From NCBI GenBank assembly GCA_037189845.1, contig JBBCIS010000003.1, positions 372,001 to 436,000 on the forward strand: 64,000 nt of DNA. The letters run 5' to 3'. This DNA is from JAMLHH01 sp037189845 (GTDB lineage Bacteria > Bacteroidota > Bacteroidia > Chitinophagales > JADIYW01). How positions within the stretch are numbered: position 1 is the stretch's first letter; every line of letters begins with the position of its first letter. Both the position numbers and the translations under genes were made by a program. Positions 1 to 9,145 of this stretch are shown one piece after another. The notes beneath the pieces are model-generated. The model saw only the letters and a list, made by a program, of their open reading frames with translations, was not told where the DNA came from and searched no databases.

Positions 1-827
1 GAGTAAGCTAAAGCCTGTCCGCCAATATAAATATCTGATAAGTAGAAGCTTGTACCTAATCCTCTGTCAAAAATCAACAATACAGCTGCTGATACTAATA
101 CAGGGAAAGATAACAAACCTATAATTGCAGTGAAAAACAATGCCCATACAGTCAATGGCATTCTGAACATCGTCATACCTTTCGTTCTAAGGTTTAAAAC
201 AGTAGAGATATAGTTGATACCAGCCAATAACTGTGAAGCAATAAATAATGTCATACTGATCAACCAGAGTGTCATACCCATACCGGAACCTGAAGAAGCC
301 TGTGGTAATGCGCTCAAAGGAGGATAAATTGTCCAGCCACCTGATGCCATACCTGTAGGTAAGAATACAGAAGCCAACATGATCAGTGAGGACAAGATAA
401 ACAACCAGAAAGACAAAGCATTCATTAAAGGAGATGCCATATCTCTCGCTCCGATCTGATAAGGAATCAATAGGTTAGCAAAAGTTCCACTCAATCCGGC
501 AGTCAGTACAAAGAAAACCATGATCGTACCATGCATAGTCACCAAAGCATAGTAAGCATCAGTAGTCAACTTACCGCTATCAAACCAGTTGGAAAACAAT
601 GTTTCCAATAACGGGAATGTCTCATCCGGCCATGCTAACTGAACTCTGAACAATACAGAAAACAGACCTCCGATAATCGCCCACATCATCCCTGCAATCA
701 GGAACTGCTTAGCGATCATCTTGTGATCCATACTGAATACATATTTGCTGAAGAATGTCTCTTCATGATGATGTCCGGCAGCGTGAGCTACTGTAGCACC
801 ATGTTCATGTATATTTGAAGTTGCCAT
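1..827 (-). CDS. coxA: Cytochrome c oxidase subunit I, 3' part off the window
   Basis: This is the N-terminal 275 codons of a heme-copper oxidase subunit I; the rest lies left of position 1. The translation starts MATSNIHEHGATVAHAAGHHH and continues into hydrophobic helices containing the family landmarks MDHKMIAKQF, TMHGTIMVFF (the helix that carries a low-spin heme histidine), NLLIPYQIGARDMASP and GLLSFPVLVSAAVLL. The subunit holds the heme a and heme a3-CuB centre and reduces oxygen in the inner membrane. It starts 34 bp downstream of coxB on the same strand and is the last visible gene of the act-cox operon. The start at 827 is preferred because the homologous core begins about 25 residues later. 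The histidine-rich start (HEHG...HAAGHHHEE) is unusual. Family is certain; whether a cytochrome c domain is fused downstream cannot be seen. Confidence 0.95.
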   Translation of the reverse strand, partial: MATSNIHEHGATVAHAAGHHHEETFFSKYVFSMDHKMIAKQFLIAGMMWAIIGGLFSVLFRVQLAWPDETFPLLETLFSNWFDSGKLTTDAYYALVTMHGTIMVFFVLTAGLSGTFANLLIPYQIGARDMASPLMNALSFWLFILSSLIMLASVFLPTGMASGGWTIYPPLSALPQASSGSGMGMTLWLISMTLFIASQLLAGINYISTVLNLRTKGMTMFRMPLTVWALFFTAIIGLLSFPVLVSAAVLLIFDRGLGTSFYLSDIYIGGQALAY

Positions 828-861
828 TTTCTATTTTTAAATTTTAGATCTTTCTTACAAA

Positions 862-1914
862 TTATTCAGTTACTGTTGAATCAACTACCGCTGCTGCAGA
901 ATCAGCTGCAACTGCTGGTGCCACCGGCGTTGCTTCTTCTTTTTTAGCAAGAATGTTTTGTTCGTAATAAGATTTTTGTTCTGCAAACCAAACTTTGTAT
1001 TCCTCTTCTGTTACAATTCTCACTACACGTTTCATGTTCCAGTGACCAGTCCCACACAATTGGTTACATGCTAATTCATAATCAAATTCCGGATCACCTT
1101 TAATCTCACGCATCTTTTCAGTAGTGATAGTAGGCTTGAACCAGAATTTTGTAGGCATACCAGGTACCGCGTCCATCATCAATCTGAACTCAGGCAGATA
1201 GAAGTTATGAATTACATCCAATGCTGCAATATTCACATAAACAGGTGTATTTACAGGAAGTACGATTTCATCAGAAAGGAAGTCATCCTGGCTGGCTTCG
1301 TCATTCCATCTTACACCTAATTCGTTTTCAGCATTTACCAATGTAAAATCTCTGGGACCTAGTTTGTTGTCCTTACCTCCGTATCTGATATACCATCCGA
1401 ATTGTTTTGCAGTAGCTTCTATTCTGATAGCTTCTGAAGGCGCTTCTGAGAAAATTTTAAACCATTTGTCGATACCCATACCTACTAATACAGTCAGGGC
1501 TAAAGCAGGAATTACAGTCCAGATCAACTCCAATTTGTTGTTATGCGGATAGTAAAATGCTCTTCTGTCTTTTCTGTATCTGTATTTCCATGAAAAGAAA
1601 AACAAAAGGAAGTTTGTAATAAGTAGTACAATACCCGTAACTATCAAAGTAACAGTAATCAATTCCTGGATCCATACCCCATGCTCAGAAGCCGGAACAG
1701 GTAGAAACTTACCATATTCATAGTAACCGGTAACTGCCATGAATATCAGCAATAAAAATCCGGTAATGCCAAACCAGAAAGCTACTGACCTGGAAGTTTC
1801 CTCTCTGCGGTCATCTTCTTCTTTAATAACTGATATGAGCTCAACAGCCTTTCCAACTTGTACTATAACTACAAATACAAGTACCAAAGCGAGCGTTATA
1901 AGTAATAATTGCAT
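862..1914 (-). CDS. coxB: Cytochrome c oxidase subunit II with CuA site
   Basis: 350 residues, accepting electrons from cytochrome c at the periplasmic CuA site and passing them to subunit I. Hydrophobic segments lie at about 2-22, 47-65, 85-110 and 132-150, so there are two more membrane helices than in the minimal two-helix subunit II; long N-termini are common in Bacteroidota. The CuA loop CNQLCGTGHWNM (about 282-294) keeps both cysteines, the histidine and the methionine, and the upstream ligand histidine is in VIHNFYLPEF (about 236). The C-terminal ~25 residues are alanine/valine-rich with no obvious role. It sits 24 bp after actF and 34 bp before coxA, so cotranscription is likely. No heme-binding CxxCH is present, so a caa3-type fused cytochrome is not encoded in this subunit. 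Confidence 0.96.
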   Translation of the reverse strand: MQLLLITLALVLVFVVIVQVGKAVELISVIKEEDDRREETSRSVAFWFGITGFLLLIFMAVTGYYEYGKFLPVPASEHGVWIQELITVTLIVTGIVLLITNFLLFFFSWKYRYRKDRRAFYYPHNNKLELIWTVIPALALTVLVGMGIDKWFKIFSEAPSEAIRIEATAKQFGWYIRYGGKDNKLGPRDFTLVNAENELGVRWNDEASQDDFLSDEIVLPVNTPVYVNIAALDVIHNFYLPEFRLMMDAVPGMPTKFWFKPTITTEKMREIKGDPEFDYELACNQLCGTGHWNMKRVVRIVTEEEYKVWFAEQKSYYEQNILAKKEEATPVAPAVAADSAAAVVDSTVTE

Positions 1915-1938
1915 CTTACTTGCTTTTTATTTTTTGTA

Positions 1939-3378
1939 TTAAATCTGATGATGATAACTTTCCTGAATATAAGGGTGTGTACTTGACTCCAGATCTTTGA
2001 ACTTCGATAAAGTACTCAGTGTGATATAAGCAAAAACACTTGAAATTGCTACAAATGCACCTACTCCTATCAAGCTGAATCCACCGCCATCCGGTATTAA
2101 CTCAGGTACAATCATACTAAAGAAATCCAGCCAGTGACCTATGATGATCATTATCGCCATCACGATTACCGGAGTAGCAGCTCTCTTCGTATCTCTCTTT
2201 AATAAAGTCAGGAAAGGTATAATGAAGTTAACAATCAACGTCAGGTAAAACAACACCGGATATCCACCCATTCTCTTCGTAAAGTATAATGTCTCCTCAG
2301 GAATATTAGCGTACCACATCAACATGAATTGTGAGAACCATACATAAGTCCAGAAAACTGAAATTGCGAACATGAATTTTGCAACATCGTGTCTGTGGTT
2401 AGCATTTACATTTGGTAAATAGCTATTCTTCTGTAAGTAAATAATAATTAAGAACAAAACTGAGAACATCGTCACTGCGGCAGAAGCCATCAGGTACCAT
2501 GAGAACATAGTACTATACCAATGCGGCTGTACTGACATCGCCCAGTCCCAGCTTCCGAAAGTATTGATCACCATTGCAATGATTACAATACTTGCAGCAG
2601 CGATTCCACGGCTCTTATCGAATAATTTAACTGAAGGATTCACATCCATTGCATCTAAGTTCTTTTTCCATAGGAAATATAAACCCAATGCCAATCCAAA
2701 CAACAATGCTGCGAAGATCCAGAATCTCGTCATGTTCAGGTAATCATGTTTAGATGCCAATATCTTATCATACGTTTCAGTGCCTTCAAGATATAAGCTC
2801 TCATGTGTCCAATGGAACAAATCATGATTGAAAAATGCAAAGAAAATAATCATTAATATGATAGAGAACGGTAATGTACCAGCGATCGCCAAAACAATCT
2901 TCTGTATTTGTATCTGCCAACCACCCAACGCTAAAGTTGAAGCTGATAAGAAGAATAAAGCTGCGATACCAACCCAGAATGCAAACAATACAACGGTGTA
3001 AACATTACCAATAATGTGAGTTCTCAATGTAGGACCGTGATGTCCTTCTGCATGCTCATCATGACTTTCGTGTGCTTCCGCAGCATGCGCATCAGTTGCA
3101 TGAGCTGCAGGATGTGCTTCTGCAGCATGTGTATCAGCACTGTGCTCAGCAGCAGTAGTAGTTACTGCATGTGTATCTTCTGTAACAGGAGCTTTTTCAG
3201 CTTCTGCAAGTAATAATTCAGATTTTACTGCATTTACAGCATGGTGGTCGTCGTGACCATGGCTTTCATTTCCGGCATTCCATTTACATGCAATACCTAT
3301 TGCGAAAAGGACTATACCAACTAGGAATCCTTTTATCAGGAAACTTTTGGCTTGAGGAGCAAATATATATGTATTCAT
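1939..3378 (-). CDS. actF: Alternative complex III subunit ActF, quinol-binding type membrane protein
   Basis: 479 residues, polytopic, one of the two large integral membrane subunits (with ActC) of the quinol:cytochrome c oxidoreductase called alternative complex III. One helix is near 14-31, followed by a soluble histidine/alanine/glutamate-rich stretch (about 38-116, with 15 histidines between 40 and 114), and then about nine more hydrophobic segments to the C-terminus. The gene lies between actE (28 bp upstream) and coxB (24 bp downstream), the canonical Act order. The family is well established by context and by the membrane core. The histidine-rich insert is not part of the membrane core and looks like a species-specific elaboration; metal binding is only a guess from composition. 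Confidence 0.9.
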   Translation of the reverse strand: MNTYIFAPQAKSFLIKGFLVGIVLFAIGIACKWNAGNESHGHDDHHAVNAVKSELLLAEAEKAPVTEDTHAVTTTAAEHSADTHAAEAHPAAHATDAHAAEAHESHDEHAEGHHGPTLRTHIIGNVYTVVLFAFWVGIAALFFLSASTLALGGWQIQIQKIVLAIAGTLPFSIILMIIFFAFFNHDLFHWTHESLYLEGTETYDKILASKHDYLNMTRFWIFAALLFGLALGLYFLWKKNLDAMDVNPSVKLFDKSRGIAAASIVIIAMVINTFGSWDWAMSVQPHWYSTMFSWYLMASAAVTMFSVLFLIIIYLQKNSYLPNVNANHRHDVAKFMFAISVFWTYVWFSQFMLMWYANIPEETLYFTKRMGGYPVLFYLTLIVNFIIPFLTLLKRDTKRAATPVIVMAIMIIIGHWLDFFSMIVPELIPDGGGFSLIGVGAFVAISSVFAYITLSTLSKFKDLESSTHPYIQESYHHQI

Positions 3379-3406
3379 CTTCTGTAAGTCTTTAAACGTT
3401 TAGAGA

Positions 3407-3991
3407 TTATTTAGCACTTGCTTCTTTTGCCAAAAATTCAGCTTGTAAACCTTTCACGTATTCTAATACTAACCATCTCTCTTTGTGATTGATCTGAGTA
3501 GCATAAGAACCCATCATACCTTTTCCGTACATCACAGTATGATATCTCTGGCCTTCAGGCTTAGCTAATAAATCCGGTGTAAAATAAGAAGGCGGCGCAG
3601 GAAACTTTTCAATGTTCACTAAGTGACCTTGGCCATCACCGGCTTCACCATGGCAAACAGCACAATAAGTGATATATAATTTTTTACCTTGTACACTGAT
3701 CTCATCCGGAGTAAAAACAAACGGATTTTTAATTTGTGCAGCAGCTTGCTCATATCCTTCAGCAGTATTGGCAATAGGATATGTATACTTTCCTACAGCG
3801 ATACTACCCTCTACAGGTAATTGGTTAGTGTAACCAGAAGCGTAATTCGGATTTTCGCTGTGTGCATCGAATGCCACAGAGTGAACCATTTCCGGCATAT
3901 ACTCATAACCCGGATTCTCGCCACCTGCTGAACATCCGGCAAGGACAGATCCTGATACAAGTATGGATAATATTGTTTGAGTGCGAATCAT
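3407..3991 (-). CDS. actE: Alternative complex III monoheme cytochrome c ActE, lipoprotein
   Basis: 194 residues. A longer reading starting at 4093 is possible, but the start at 3991 gives MIRTQTILSILVSGSVLAGC, a clean lipoprotein signal with lipobox LAGC, while the upstream 34 residues are charged, overlap the end of actD and look untranslated. The single heme motif CAVCH lies about residue 110, followed by GEAGDGQGH typical of class I cytochrome c, and an axial-methionine candidate in YGKGMMGSYATQ. It would be the periplasmic lipid-anchored heme subunit of the complex, passing electrons onward to the oxidase. Downstream of actD by 22 bp and upstream of actF by 28 bp. Confidence 0.92.
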   Translation of the reverse strand: MIRTQTILSILVSGSVLAGCSAGGENPGYEYMPEMVHSVAFDAHSENPNYASGYTNQLPVEGSIAVGKYTYPIANTAEGYEQAAAQIKNPFVFTPDEISVQGKKLYITYCAVCHGEAGDGQGHLVNIEKFPAPPSYFTPDLLAKPEGQRYHTVMYGKGMMGSYATQINHKERWLVLEYVKGLQAEFLAKEASAK

Positions 3992-4013
3992 TCTGCAATC
4001 TTTATCTTTCTGA

Positions 4014-4538
4014 TTAAATTTCTTTTTCAAAAACTTCCACTGCTCCTTCGTGTCTGAGGAAATCAGTGAATTGTGATACCTGTGAAGAATCACCGGTTAC
4101 ATCAAATGTGATTGCAAACATATGGTCTGTCAATCTCGGATCGATGATTTTCGGTTGTTTTCCCGGATATAAATTACACAGGTAATAGAATACGATCACC
4201 ATACCAACACTCGCAAACAATACTGTATGCTCAAACATGATCGGAATCCATGCCGGTAATGCAAATACCGGTTTACCACCAAAGTTGTTAGGATAGTTAA
4301 TAGCATTGGCAAATGTCATCATACTGAATGCTGTCGTTAAGCCGGTCAGACCGAAAACGAAACCTGCAGTATGCAATTTTGTTGGACGAAGACCCATTTT
4401 ATGCTCCAATCCATGAACAGGGAACGGTGTGAAGACATCCGCAATACTAAGACCTGCTTTTTTGGCAGCTTCCACAGCATGTAAGAGCGTATGATCATCG
4501 TCAAACATTCCTACCAAATATTTCTTAGTTGTACTCAT
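4014..4538 (-). CDS. actD: Alternative complex III subunit ActD (DUF3341)
   Basis: 174 residues of the DUF3341 family. The opening KYLVGMFDDDHTLLHAVEAAKKAGL resembles a small alpha/beta regulatory fold facing the cytoplasm, then two membrane helices (about 60-80 and 100-125) and a C-terminal return to a ferredoxin-like strand pattern (HMFAITFDVTGDSSQVSQF). Within the complex it packs beside ActC and ActF and carries no cofactor. It follows actC by 12 bp and precedes actE by 22 bp. Assignment rests on the family pattern plus position in a complete act cluster. Confidence 0.92.
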   Translation of the reverse strand: MSTTKKYLVGMFDDDHTLLHAVEAAKKAGLSIADVFTPFPVHGLEHKMGLRPTKLHTAGFVFGLTGLTTAFSMMTFANAINYPNNFGGKPVFALPAWIPIMFEHTVLFASVGMVIVFYYLCNLYPGKQPKIIDPRLTDHMFAITFDVTGDSSQVSQFTDFLRHEGAVEVFEKEI

Positions 4539-4550
4539 TCGTGTAGGATA

Positions 4551-5993
4551 TTAATCAATTTTATAAATTAATCTTTCATTAGCATCATGATATGCAGGCT
4601 GATCTTTTACTTCATCCATCTGATGTCTTCTGAATTGGTTACCGGAAACACTCAGGATAGATTTCACCTCAGCGATAGCTACTACCGGGAAGAATCTGCA
4701 GAACAACAGGAATAATGTCATGAAGATTCCACCTGTACCTACGTAGATGCCTACTTCTACCCATGTTGGTTGGTAATCAGTCCAGCTGGATGGTAAATAA
4801 TCTCTGTGCAGGGATGTTACGATGATTACGAAACGTTCGAACCACATACCAATATTCACAATGATAGAAGCAAAGAATGTAAAACCAATATGTCTTCTCA
4901 GCTTCTTGGACCAGAAGAATTGAGGGAAGATCAGGTTACATCCCATCATGATCCAGTATGACCACCAGTAAGGACCGAATGCACGGTTAGCAAAAGCATA
5001 TTGCTCAACCATTGAACCGGAATACCATGCTACGAAAAGCTCAGTTAAGTAAGCTGTACCTACCATAGTACCAGTCAACAGGATAATTTTATTCATTGAC
5101 TCTAAGTGAGCGAATGTAATATAATCTTCCAGCTTCATGATCTTACGCGCTATGATCATCAGGGTTTGCACCATAGCAAAACCGGAGAAGATCGCACCCG
5201 CAACGAAGTAAGGAGGTAAGATGGTCGTATGCCAGCCGGGAATTACGGATGTAGCAAAGTCAAAAGATACAATCGTGTGTACAGAAAGTACCAACGGTGT
5301 AGCCAAACCTGCAAGAATCAAGCACAATGATTCCCAACGTTCCCAGTGCTTAGCACTACCAATCCATCCGAAGCTTAAGAAATTATAGATTTTCCATCTC
5401 CATGTATCAGTTTTCACCTGATCTCTGATAGTAGCGAAGTCAGGTACAAGACCAGTGTACCAGAATAACAATGATACTGTCAGGTAAGTAGAGATCGCAA
5501 ATACGTCCCAAAGAAGCGGAGAAGCAAAGTTAGTCCAAAGCGGACCTCTTGTATTCGGATAAGGGAAGATAAAGAATACATCCCAAGGACGTCCTGTATG
5601 CAGCAATACGAATAAACCGGCACAAACTACGGCAAAGATAGTCATCGCCTCTGCAGCACGGTTTACACCTGTACGCCATTTCTGACGGAATAATAATAAG
5701 ATAGCGGAGATCAATGTACCGGCGTGACCAATACCTACCCACCATACGAAGTTGGTAATATCCCATGCCCAACCTACTGTAGAGTTGACACCCCACGTTC
5801 CAATTCCATAGCAAATAGTCCATCCCAGACAGAATACACCAAATAATGCTATCAATGCAGACACTCCTGTAGAAATCAACCACGGTAAACCCAGGGCACC
5901 TGTCGTTCCTTGAACGATATCGTCGGTGATTTGCTTATATGTTTTGCTGCCGGTAATTAACGGCTCGCGTAACGGTGATTCAAAATGACTCAT
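4551..5993 (-). CDS. actC: Alternative complex III subunit ActC (NrfD/PsrC family)
   Basis: 480 residues with about ten hydrophobic segments, belonging to the NrfD/PsrC family of quinol-interacting membrane anchors. It starts MSHFESPLREPLITGSKTY, the usual amphipathic N-terminus, and contains WWVGIGHAGTLISAILLLF and the loop RPWDVFFIFPYPNTRGPLW that are characteristic of ActC. It should carry the quinol site linked to the iron-sulfur clusters of ActB. Only 3 bp separate it from the end of actB, and 12 bp from actD, so the genes are very likely translationally linked. Confidence 0.94.
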   Translation of the reverse strand: MSHFESPLREPLITGSKTYKQITDDIVQGTTGALGLPWLISTGVSALIALFGVFCLGWTICYGIGTWGVNSTVGWAWDITNFVWWVGIGHAGTLISAILLLFRQKWRTGVNRAAEAMTIFAVVCAGLFVLLHTGRPWDVFFIFPYPNTRGPLWTNFASPLLWDVFAISTYLTVSLLFWYTGLVPDFATIRDQVKTDTWRWKIYNFLSFGWIGSAKHWERWESLCLILAGLATPLVLSVHTIVSFDFATSVIPGWHTTILPPYFVAGAIFSGFAMVQTLMIIARKIMKLEDYITFAHLESMNKIILLTGTMVGTAYLTELFVAWYSGSMVEQYAFANRAFGPYWWSYWIMMGCNLIFPQFFWSKKLRRHIGFTFFASIIVNIGMWFERFVIIVTSLHRDYLPSSWTDYQPTWVEVGIYVGTGGIFMTLFLLFCRFFPVVAIAEVKSILSVSGNQFRRHQMDEVKDQPAYHDANERLIYKID

Positions 5994-5996
5994 TTT

Positions 5997-8900
5997 TTAT
6001 GCATTTTCTTCTATAGCGCCAATAAATGTAAATTGCGGTTCTTCATCCGTGTTACGGATTTTCACTTGGTAACCAACATTTGTTAAGAAATGCTGCTCTT
6101 CATACAGGTGATAATTTCTACCGCTTTCGAAGAAGATACGGTGTACCTCACTGTTTTTATCATTTCTGTCACCGAAAGTGATACCACCTGTCGGACAAGC
6201 TGATTGACAAGCTGTTTGAATATCTCCGTCTTTCAATGTTCTGCCTTCAGTTTTAGCAACCAATTTAGCAGACTGAATTCTTTGAACGCAGAAGCTACAT
6301 TTTTCAATCACCCCTCTGGATCTTACTGTTACGTCCGGATTCAATACCATACGTGTAAGATCTTCATACATATAAGTTGCGTCTGTATGGTCATTCCATG
6401 CTCCGAAAGCATCATTACCCTGGAAGTCATACCAGTTAAACTTACGTACTTTGAAAGGACAGTTATTTGCACAGTACTTAGTACCGATACATCTGTTATA
6501 TGCCATCTGGTTCAATCCCTCAGAGCTATGGTTGGTAGCATTTACAGGACAAACGTTTTCACATGGAGCGTTATCGCAATGCTGACACATCATAGGCTGG
6601 AACGCAACATCCGGGTTATCCGGATCACCGCTGTAGTAACGGTCAATTCTCAACCAGTGCATAGAACGAGTATTTGACATCTCTTTTCTACCGATGACAG
6701 GTATGTTGTTCTCAACATTACAAGAGATCACACATGCGCCGCAACCGATACAAGCATTCATGTCTACTGCCATGCTCCAGTGATGACCAGGAGAATCGTA
6801 TCCTTTGTATAATGTTGTTAAGTGATGCTGTATTTTCTCTCTGTCCTCGTTACCAGCTTTATCATTCTGGCGGAATTGTGCCAGATTAGCTTCTTTAACG
6901 ATATTATTTCTGTATCTGCGCGGTCTTCCCGGAAGATTAGAATCTTCCTGTAGCGTATGATATCTTTGAGATAAACCGATTTTTGCAGTTTCACTCAATG
7001 TTTCATAAGTAGCTCCAATTGTAGAATATGATACAGCTCCGTTTTCGAATTTCACATAAGGATAAGCATTCTGCCCGCTTCCAAAAGCTGCAGGTCCCAC
7101 TCCTTGTGATCTGCCAAAACCTAATGCGATTGCTATTGTATCCTGTGCCTGACCGTAAGAAATGACTACCGGCAAAACTATTTCCTGACCATTGACTGTC
7201 ACTTTTGCTTTTTTCACAGTAGAAGCCTGATCCATAATAGGGAGCTTGTGCTCTAATGCAAAAGAATAAGGAACTGCTATATAGTTATCCCAGGATACTC
7301 TTGTGATTGGATCCGGCATTTCCTGCAAATAAGGGTTGTTTGCCAGCTTACCATCACCGATCGCGATAGATTCGTAAACAACTAATTCGATTCCGTCAGT
7401 TTTAGGTAATGCCTGATTTACAGCTGCGATAGAAGCGCTTGCATTGGCAGAACCTGCAGCAGCTTCATTAACAGAAGAAATAAAACCGGTTTGTAGTGCA
7501 GATTCCCATGAAGAGTTGCCTAAAATACTTGCAAAGCCAGTAGTATAAGACTCGCCTACACTTTTTACCAGATCATAAGCAGTAGTAGTAGCTCCTGCTA
7601 ATTCTGATAAAGTTACAGCTGCCTGTCTTGTATCAAATAATTGGTTGATAGTAGGTTGTACGAATGAAATAAATCCTTTTTTAGGTTCTAAAACATCCCA
7701 TGATTCCAGATAATGGCTATCAGGAGTAATATATTGTACCAGCTCAGCTGATTCATCTACTCTGTCTGCGAAAGAAACTGACAATTCAGCTTTAGAAATA
7801 ATTTCTTTGAATTTCTCAGTGAAAGCAGAATCATAAGCAGGGTTAGCATTCAATAACAAGATAGCTTTTACAGACTTATCATCAGATAAAGCTTTCAAAG
7901 CTTCATCGTTACCTTGCTTAAGATTCAAAGTAGCAGTAGTATCAATTGTAGAACCGTAGTTACCTAACAAAGCGTTGATAGCATTTGTCAGCAATTGGAT
8001 ATCTACATTATTAGTACCGGATACTACGATAGATTCGCCTTTATTAGCCAATAGCTCAGCTGCAAGCTTATCTACACCGGCTTGTAAGTCATTGATTTTT
8101 ACTGCAGAAAGTGCAGAAGCACCTGTAGAAGCAGCAATTTTGTTATACAATGCTATCAAAACAGCTTTTTCCTGAGATGGCTTGATAGCATATTTATAGT
8201 CAGCACTTGCACCAGTGATCGTCACATTAGACTGGAACTGATAGTGGCGTGACATATTTGGATTTTCTTTAGTAGGTACTCTGTTAGCAGAATATCTTTT
8301 TGCATTCTCAGTAGGATTTACCCAACCACCCAGGAAATCACAATTGAATCCTGCAATGATTTTAGCTTTATCAAACAAGTAGCTTGGAATAACAGCACTG
8401 CCTAAAGATGTCTGATTTGCCTTACGGATCGCATATAAAGAGATCGGGTCGTAAGTCACTACTTCAGTAGTAGGATATTTCGCTTTGAAAGTTTCCAGCG
8501 CTTTTTTAGTCGCTAAAGAATAAGTTGTATTAGCCAATACAACAATCTTACCACCTGCAGCAGAAATTTTTGCCAGTTTTTCAGAAATCTCACTGTCAGC
8601 CTGCTCCCAGGTGATAGACTCGCCTTTTTTCTTAGGTTGAGTTAATCTTTGTACATCATACAAGCTCAGAACTGAAGCCTGTGCTCTTGCAGAAGTACCA
8701 CCTTTAGTCAGAGGAGCCGCTGTGTTACCCTCAATTTTGATAGGTCTGTTTTCTCTTGTCTTAACAAGGATAGAAGCGAAATCGCCACCTTCAGCATAAG
8801 AAGAAGCAAAGTAGTCCGCAACACCCGGCATTAATTCCGGAATACGGCTGCTTTGGTCCAGTTTGAAAACGTAAGGAATAGCCTTGTTAGTAGGAATCTT

Positions 8901-9104
8901 ACAAGAAGATGCGATAGCTGCAGCAGAGATACTGAATCCCACCATCTTTAAGAAATCCCTTCTGCCTGTAGATTCTACTTTAGATGTATCTTCTACATAG
9001 TCAAATACCGGAAGTTCTTCCTGAAATTCTTTAGCTGCCTGTTCTTTGAACGCAGGAGTTTCCTCACGTTGTTCTAAGCTTTGCCAATATTTGTTATTAC
9101 TCAT
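5997..9104 (-). CDS. actB: Alternative complex III subunit ActB, molybdopterin-oxidoreductase-like plus ferredoxin domain
   Basis: 1035 residues, a natural fusion of a molybdopterin-oxidoreductase-like domain (about 50-740) and a four-cluster ferredoxin domain (about 760-1010). A Tat-like motif GRRDFLKMVGFS lies near residue 47, far from the N-terminus, which is the known 'Tat-variant' arrangement of this family. The large domain keeps the fold but ActB is known to lack the molybdenum cofactor. The ferredoxin part shows CIGCGACVISC, CQHCDNAPCENVC, CIGTKYCANNC, and CSFC with a later CQSAC, enough cysteines for one [3Fe-4S] and three [4Fe-4S] clusters. It is the periplasmic electron conduit between the membrane quinol site and the heme subunits. 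Alanine/serine-rich stretches near 300-550 look like low-constraint surface. Confidence 0.95.
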   Translation of the reverse strand: MSNNKYWQSLEQREETPAFKEQAAKEFQEELPVFDYVEDTSKVESTGRRDFLKMVGFSISAAAIASSCKIPTNKAIPYVFKLDQSSRIPELMPGVADYFASSYAEGGDFASILVKTRENRPIKIEGNTAAPLTKGGTSARAQASVLSLYDVQRLTQPKKKGESITWEQADSEISEKLAKISAAGGKIVVLANTTYSLATKKALETFKAKYPTTEVVTYDPISLYAIRKANQTSLGSAVIPSYLFDKAKIIAGFNCDFLGGWVNPTENAKRYSANRVPTKENPNMSRHYQFQSNVTITGASADYKYAIKPSQEKAVLIALYNKIAASTGASALSAVKINDLQAGVDKLAAELLANKGESIVVSGTNNVDIQLLTNAINALLGNYGSTIDTTATLNLKQGNDEALKALSDDKSVKAILLLNANPAYDSAFTEKFKEIISKAELSVSFADRVDESAELVQYITPDSHYLESWDVLEPKKGFISFVQPTINQLFDTRQAAVTLSELAGATTTAYDLVKSVGESYTTGFASILGNSSWESALQTGFISSVNEAAAGSANASASIAAVNQALPKTDGIELVVYESIAIGDGKLANNPYLQEMPDPITRVSWDNYIAVPYSFALEHKLPIMDQASTVKKAKVTVNGQEIVLPVVISYGQAQDTIAIALGFGRSQGVGPAAFGSGQNAYPYVKFENGAVSYSTIGATYETLSETAKIGLSQRYHTLQEDSNLPGRPRRYRNNIVKEANLAQFRQNDKAGNEDREKIQHHLTTLYKGYDSPGHHWSMAVDMNACIGCGACVISCNVENNIPVIGRKEMSNTRSMHWLRIDRYYSGDPDNPDVAFQPMMCQHCDNAPCENVCPVNATNHSSEGLNQMAYNRCIGTKYCANNCPFKVRKFNWYDFQGNDAFGAWNDHTDATYMYEDLTRMVLNPDVTVRSRGVIEKCSFCVQRIQSAKLVAKTEGRTLKDGDIQTACQSACPTGGITFGDRNDKNSEVHRIFFESGRNYHLYEEQHFLTNVGYQVKIRNTDEEPQFTFIGAIEENA

Positions 9105-9145
9105 TTATACTTGAATTTTGAGTATCTATACAATAGGATTGATTA

